Shown piece by piece: positions 62,184 through 64,000 of a DNA stretch of 64,000 nucleotides (its first letter is position 1; each line of letters begins with the position of its first letter). Source of the DNA: Halosolutus halophilus (GTDB lineage: Archaea; Halobacteriota; Halobacteria; Halobacteriales; Natrialbaceae); contig NZ_CP094974.1 of NCBI RefSeq assembly GCF_022869805.1, forward strand, positions 3,100,001 through 3,164,000. Reading direction: 5' to 3'. The position numbers and the translations under genes are program-made. A model generated the notes under the pieces. The model was not told the DNA's origin. It saw nothing but the letters and a program-made list of their open reading frames with translations, and made no database searches.

Positions 62184-63167
62184 ATGAACGCACATTCAGA
62201 CGCACATCCGGACGTCGTCGTTCTCCGAGAGGGGACGGAAGGACTGTCGATGGAATCGTACGCCGAAGCCCTGCGCGAGCGACTGTCCGATCACACCGTC
62301 GCACTCGCGCGGACGCCGAAAGAAGAGCGCGACCTCGTCCCGCAGGCGCGGGTCGTGACCGGCATCACGATCGAAGCGGACCTCCTCGAGCGGGCCGACC
62401 GACTCGAACTGTTCGCGTGCACCTTCGCCGGCACCGATCACGTGCCGACGGACGCGCTGGCTGACCACGGCGTCACGGTGACGAACGCGGGTGGAATCCA
62501 CGCTCCCGGAATCGCGGAGCAGGCCATCGGGAACATGCTCGTCTTCTCCCGGCGGCTTCACGAGGGGTGGCGGCGCAAGCAAAACGGCGAGTGGCGACAC
62601 TTCCAGTCGTTCGAGTTCACCGACAGCACCGTGACGATCGTCGGCCTCGGCTCGATCGGCCAGGAGATCGTAACGCGCCTCGGGGGGTTCGAGGTCGAGA
62701 CGATCGGCATCCGCTACACGCCCGAGAAGGGGGGTCCGACCGACGAGGTGCTCGGCTTCGAGGCCGACGACGTCCACGACGCGTTCGCCCGGAGCGACTA
62801 CGTCGTCCTCGCGTGTCCGCTCAACGACCTGACGCGCGGGCTCGTCGGCGAGGAGGAACTGGCGACGCTCCCGCCGAACGCCGTCGTGGTCAACGCGGCG
62901 CGCGGCGCCATTGTCGATACCGACGCGCTCGTCTCGGCGCTCCAGTCGAGCACGATCCGTGGCGCCGCCCTCGACGTCACCGACCCCGAACCGCTCCCGA
63001 ACGACCACCCGCTCTGGGACCTCGAGAACTGTCTCATTACGCCACACACCGGCGGCCACACGCCGAAGCACTGGGAGCGGCTGGCCGACATCGTCGCGCA
63101 CAACGTCGAGGCGCTCGAGACCGGCGGTGACCTGGAGAACGCGGTGTACCAGCCCGATTCGAGCTGA
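62184..63167 (+). CDS. D-2-hydroxyacid dehydrogenase
   Basis: A 327-residue NAD(P)-dependent enzyme: FAGTDHVPTDALADHGV, NAGGIHAPGIAEQAIGNML, VTIVGLGSIGQEIVTRLGGF (dinucleotide fold), NAARGAIVDTDALVSAL (catalytic Arg region), DVTDPEPLPNDHPLWDL (Glu) and ITPHTGGHTPKHWERL (His). It reduces 2-oxoacids to D-hydroxyacids or the reverse. Its 3' end is 5 nt before the FAD-linked oxidase gene, so a 2-oxoacid/2-hydroxyacid pair is likely, possibly handling the oxoacids made by the island's aminotransferases and dehydratase. Confidence 0.9.
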   Translation: MNAHSDAHPDVVVLREGTEGLSMESYAEALRERLSDHTVALARTPKEERDLVPQARVVTGITIEADLLERADRLELFACTFAGTDHVPTDALADHGVTVTNAGGIHAPGIAEQAIGNMLVFSRRLHEGWRRKQNGEWRHFQSFEFTDSTVTIVGLGSIGQEIVTRLGGFEVETIGIRYTPEKGGPTDEVLGFEADDVHDAFARSDYVVLACPLNDLTRGLVGEEELATLPPNAVVVNAARGAIVDTDALVSALQSSTIRGAALDVTDPEPLPNDHPLWDLENCLITPHTGGHTPKHWERLADIVAHNVEALETGGDLENAVYQPDSS

Positions 63168-63172
63168 GATCG

Positions 63173-64000
63173 ATGGCGACGAACGACGATTCTCCGACCG
63201 ACGCCAGCGATCCGGCGGCGGACCCGCGAGCCGAGTACGACTACGTCGGTGGCGACGTCGACCGCCCGGAACTCGTGTCGGCGCTGCGAAACCGCATCGA
63301 CGGCGAGGTCCGCTTCGACGACTACAACAGACGACTCTACGCGACCGACGCGAGCGCCTACGAGGCGACGCCCGTCGGCGTCGTCTTTCCGGCGTCGACC
63401 GGCGACGTCGCCGCCGTCGTCGACTACTGTGCCGACGAGGGGGTTCCGGTCCTTCCGCGGGGCGGCGGCACCAGCCTCGCCGGCCAGGCGGTCAACGAGG
63501 CCGTCGTCCTCGATCTCACGACGCACATGGGCGACGTGCTCGCAGTCGCGCCCGACGAACGACTGGCGACCGTACAGGCGGGGACGGTCCTCGCGGACCT
63601 GAACGACGACCTCGAATCACACGGCCTGAAATTCGCGCCCGATCCCGCCGCGGGGAATCGGAGCACGATCGGCGGCGCGATCGGCAACAACTCCACCGGG
63701 GCGCACTCGCTGCAGTACGGCAAGACGGACGCCTACGTGGAGGCCGTGGAGGGCGTCCTCGCCGACGGCTCCGTCGAACGGTTCGGTGAGGTGACGGTCG
63801 CCGAACTCCGCGAGCGCGCCGACCCGGACGGCGACCTGCTCGGGCGAATTCACGAGGCGCTCCGCCGCGTCGTCGACGAGGAAGCCGACGCCGTTCGCGA
63901 CGTCTTCCCGCAACTCAAACGGAACGTCTCCGGCTACAACCTCGATCGACTGGTCGCGGAGGCCTACGGCGAGCCGGACGCATTCGACGAGAACACCGAC
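63173..64000 (+). CDS. FAD-linked oxidase (GlcD/D-lactate dehydrogenase type), truncated by window edge
   Basis: The first 276 codons are present. After an acidic start, ATDASAYEATPVGVVFPAST opens the FAD_binding_4 domain, followed by VPVLPRGGGTSLAGQAV, VQAGTVLADLNDDL and FAPDPAAGNRSTIGGAIGNNSTG. Lys-Arg-Asn-Val-Ser-Gly-Tyr near the right edge (LKRNVSGYNLDRL) is typical of the long GlcD plus iron-sulfur (GlpC-like) fusions that oxidise D-2-hydroxyacids into the quinone pool. The remainder, including any CCG domain, lies outside the window. It is the last visible gene of the catabolic island. Confidence 0.88.
   Translation, partial: MATNDDSPTDASDPAADPRAEYDYVGGDVDRPELVSALRNRIDGEVRFDDYNRRLYATDASAYEATPVGVVFPASTGDVAAVVDYCADEGVPVLPRGGGTSLAGQAVNEAVVLDLTTHMGDVLAVAPDERLATVQAGTVLADLNDDLESHGLKFAPDPAAGNRSTIGGAIGNNSTGAHSLQYGKTDAYVEAVEGVLADGSVERFGEVTVAELRERADPDGDLLGRIHEALRRVVDEEADAVRDVFPQLKRNVSGYNLDRLVAEAYGEPDAFDENTD

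Overview
The window looks like the chromosome of an extremely halophilic archaeon (class Halobacteria; a Natrialbales-type genome is my best guess, not proven). The evidence is high G+C with strong codon bias, very acidic proteins, many leaderless genes with a TATA-like box about 27 nt before the start codon, and archaeal markers: AglB, CarS, the CTP-dependent riboflavin kinase RbkR and archaeal Twy1. I found no rRNA, tRNA or CRISPR array.

1-12.6 kb is a cell-surface glycan locus. It holds glycosyltransferases (GT2, GT4, GT87), a GtrA-type flippase, a Wzx-like flippase and three alkaline-phosphatase-superfamily enzymes of the kind usually labelled sulfatases. It is visibly A+T-richer between about 3.5 and 8 kb and is littered with gene relics: a GT4 C-terminus, three NAD-epimerase N-termini and a possible IS200/IS605-type end. 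At 12.6-17 kb the oligosaccharyltransferase gene aglB is flanked by an AglG-like glycosyltransferase and a DUF368 polyprenyl-phosphate translocase. Together these give a plausible chain of sugar assembly on dolichol phosphate, flipping, transfer to S-layer or archaellin proteins, and carrier recycling.

17-26.4 kb is glycerol catabolism: glpABC with a Cdc6-like ATPase tightly linked to glpC, and divergently glpK with a putative glycerol facilitator, then phosphoglycolate phosphatase. 26.5-30.4 kb is mixed (FkbM methyltransferase, small membrane protein, PQQ-repeat lipoprotein, twy1). 30.4-41.9 kb is a second surface-polymer locus: a flippase, five more alkaline-phosphatase-superfamily proteins and four glycosyltransferases, most in one minus-strand operon with GTGA overlaps. 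It is paralogous to the first locus.

42-51.3 kb is housekeeping and regulation: rbkR-ribB, a membrane protein/winged-helix pair, ilvE, a broken lipoprotein gene, a DUF502 protein, proline dehydrogenase, carS, pterin dehydratase and an HSL-type esterase.

51.6-64 kb looks like an uptake and catabolic island for a nitrogen-containing solute. It has two class III aminotransferases, RidA, two closely related M20 amidohydrolases, a BCCT transporter that has lost most of the betaine aromatic box, a threonine-dehydratase-like enzyme, a D-2-hydroxyacid dehydrogenase and a truncated FAD-linked oxidase. Several of its promoters share a TGTGTA element, twice as an inverted repeat. This island and its putative operator are my best candidates for an undescribed system. 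Residue numbers and homologies come from reading the sequence by eye; no database search was run.
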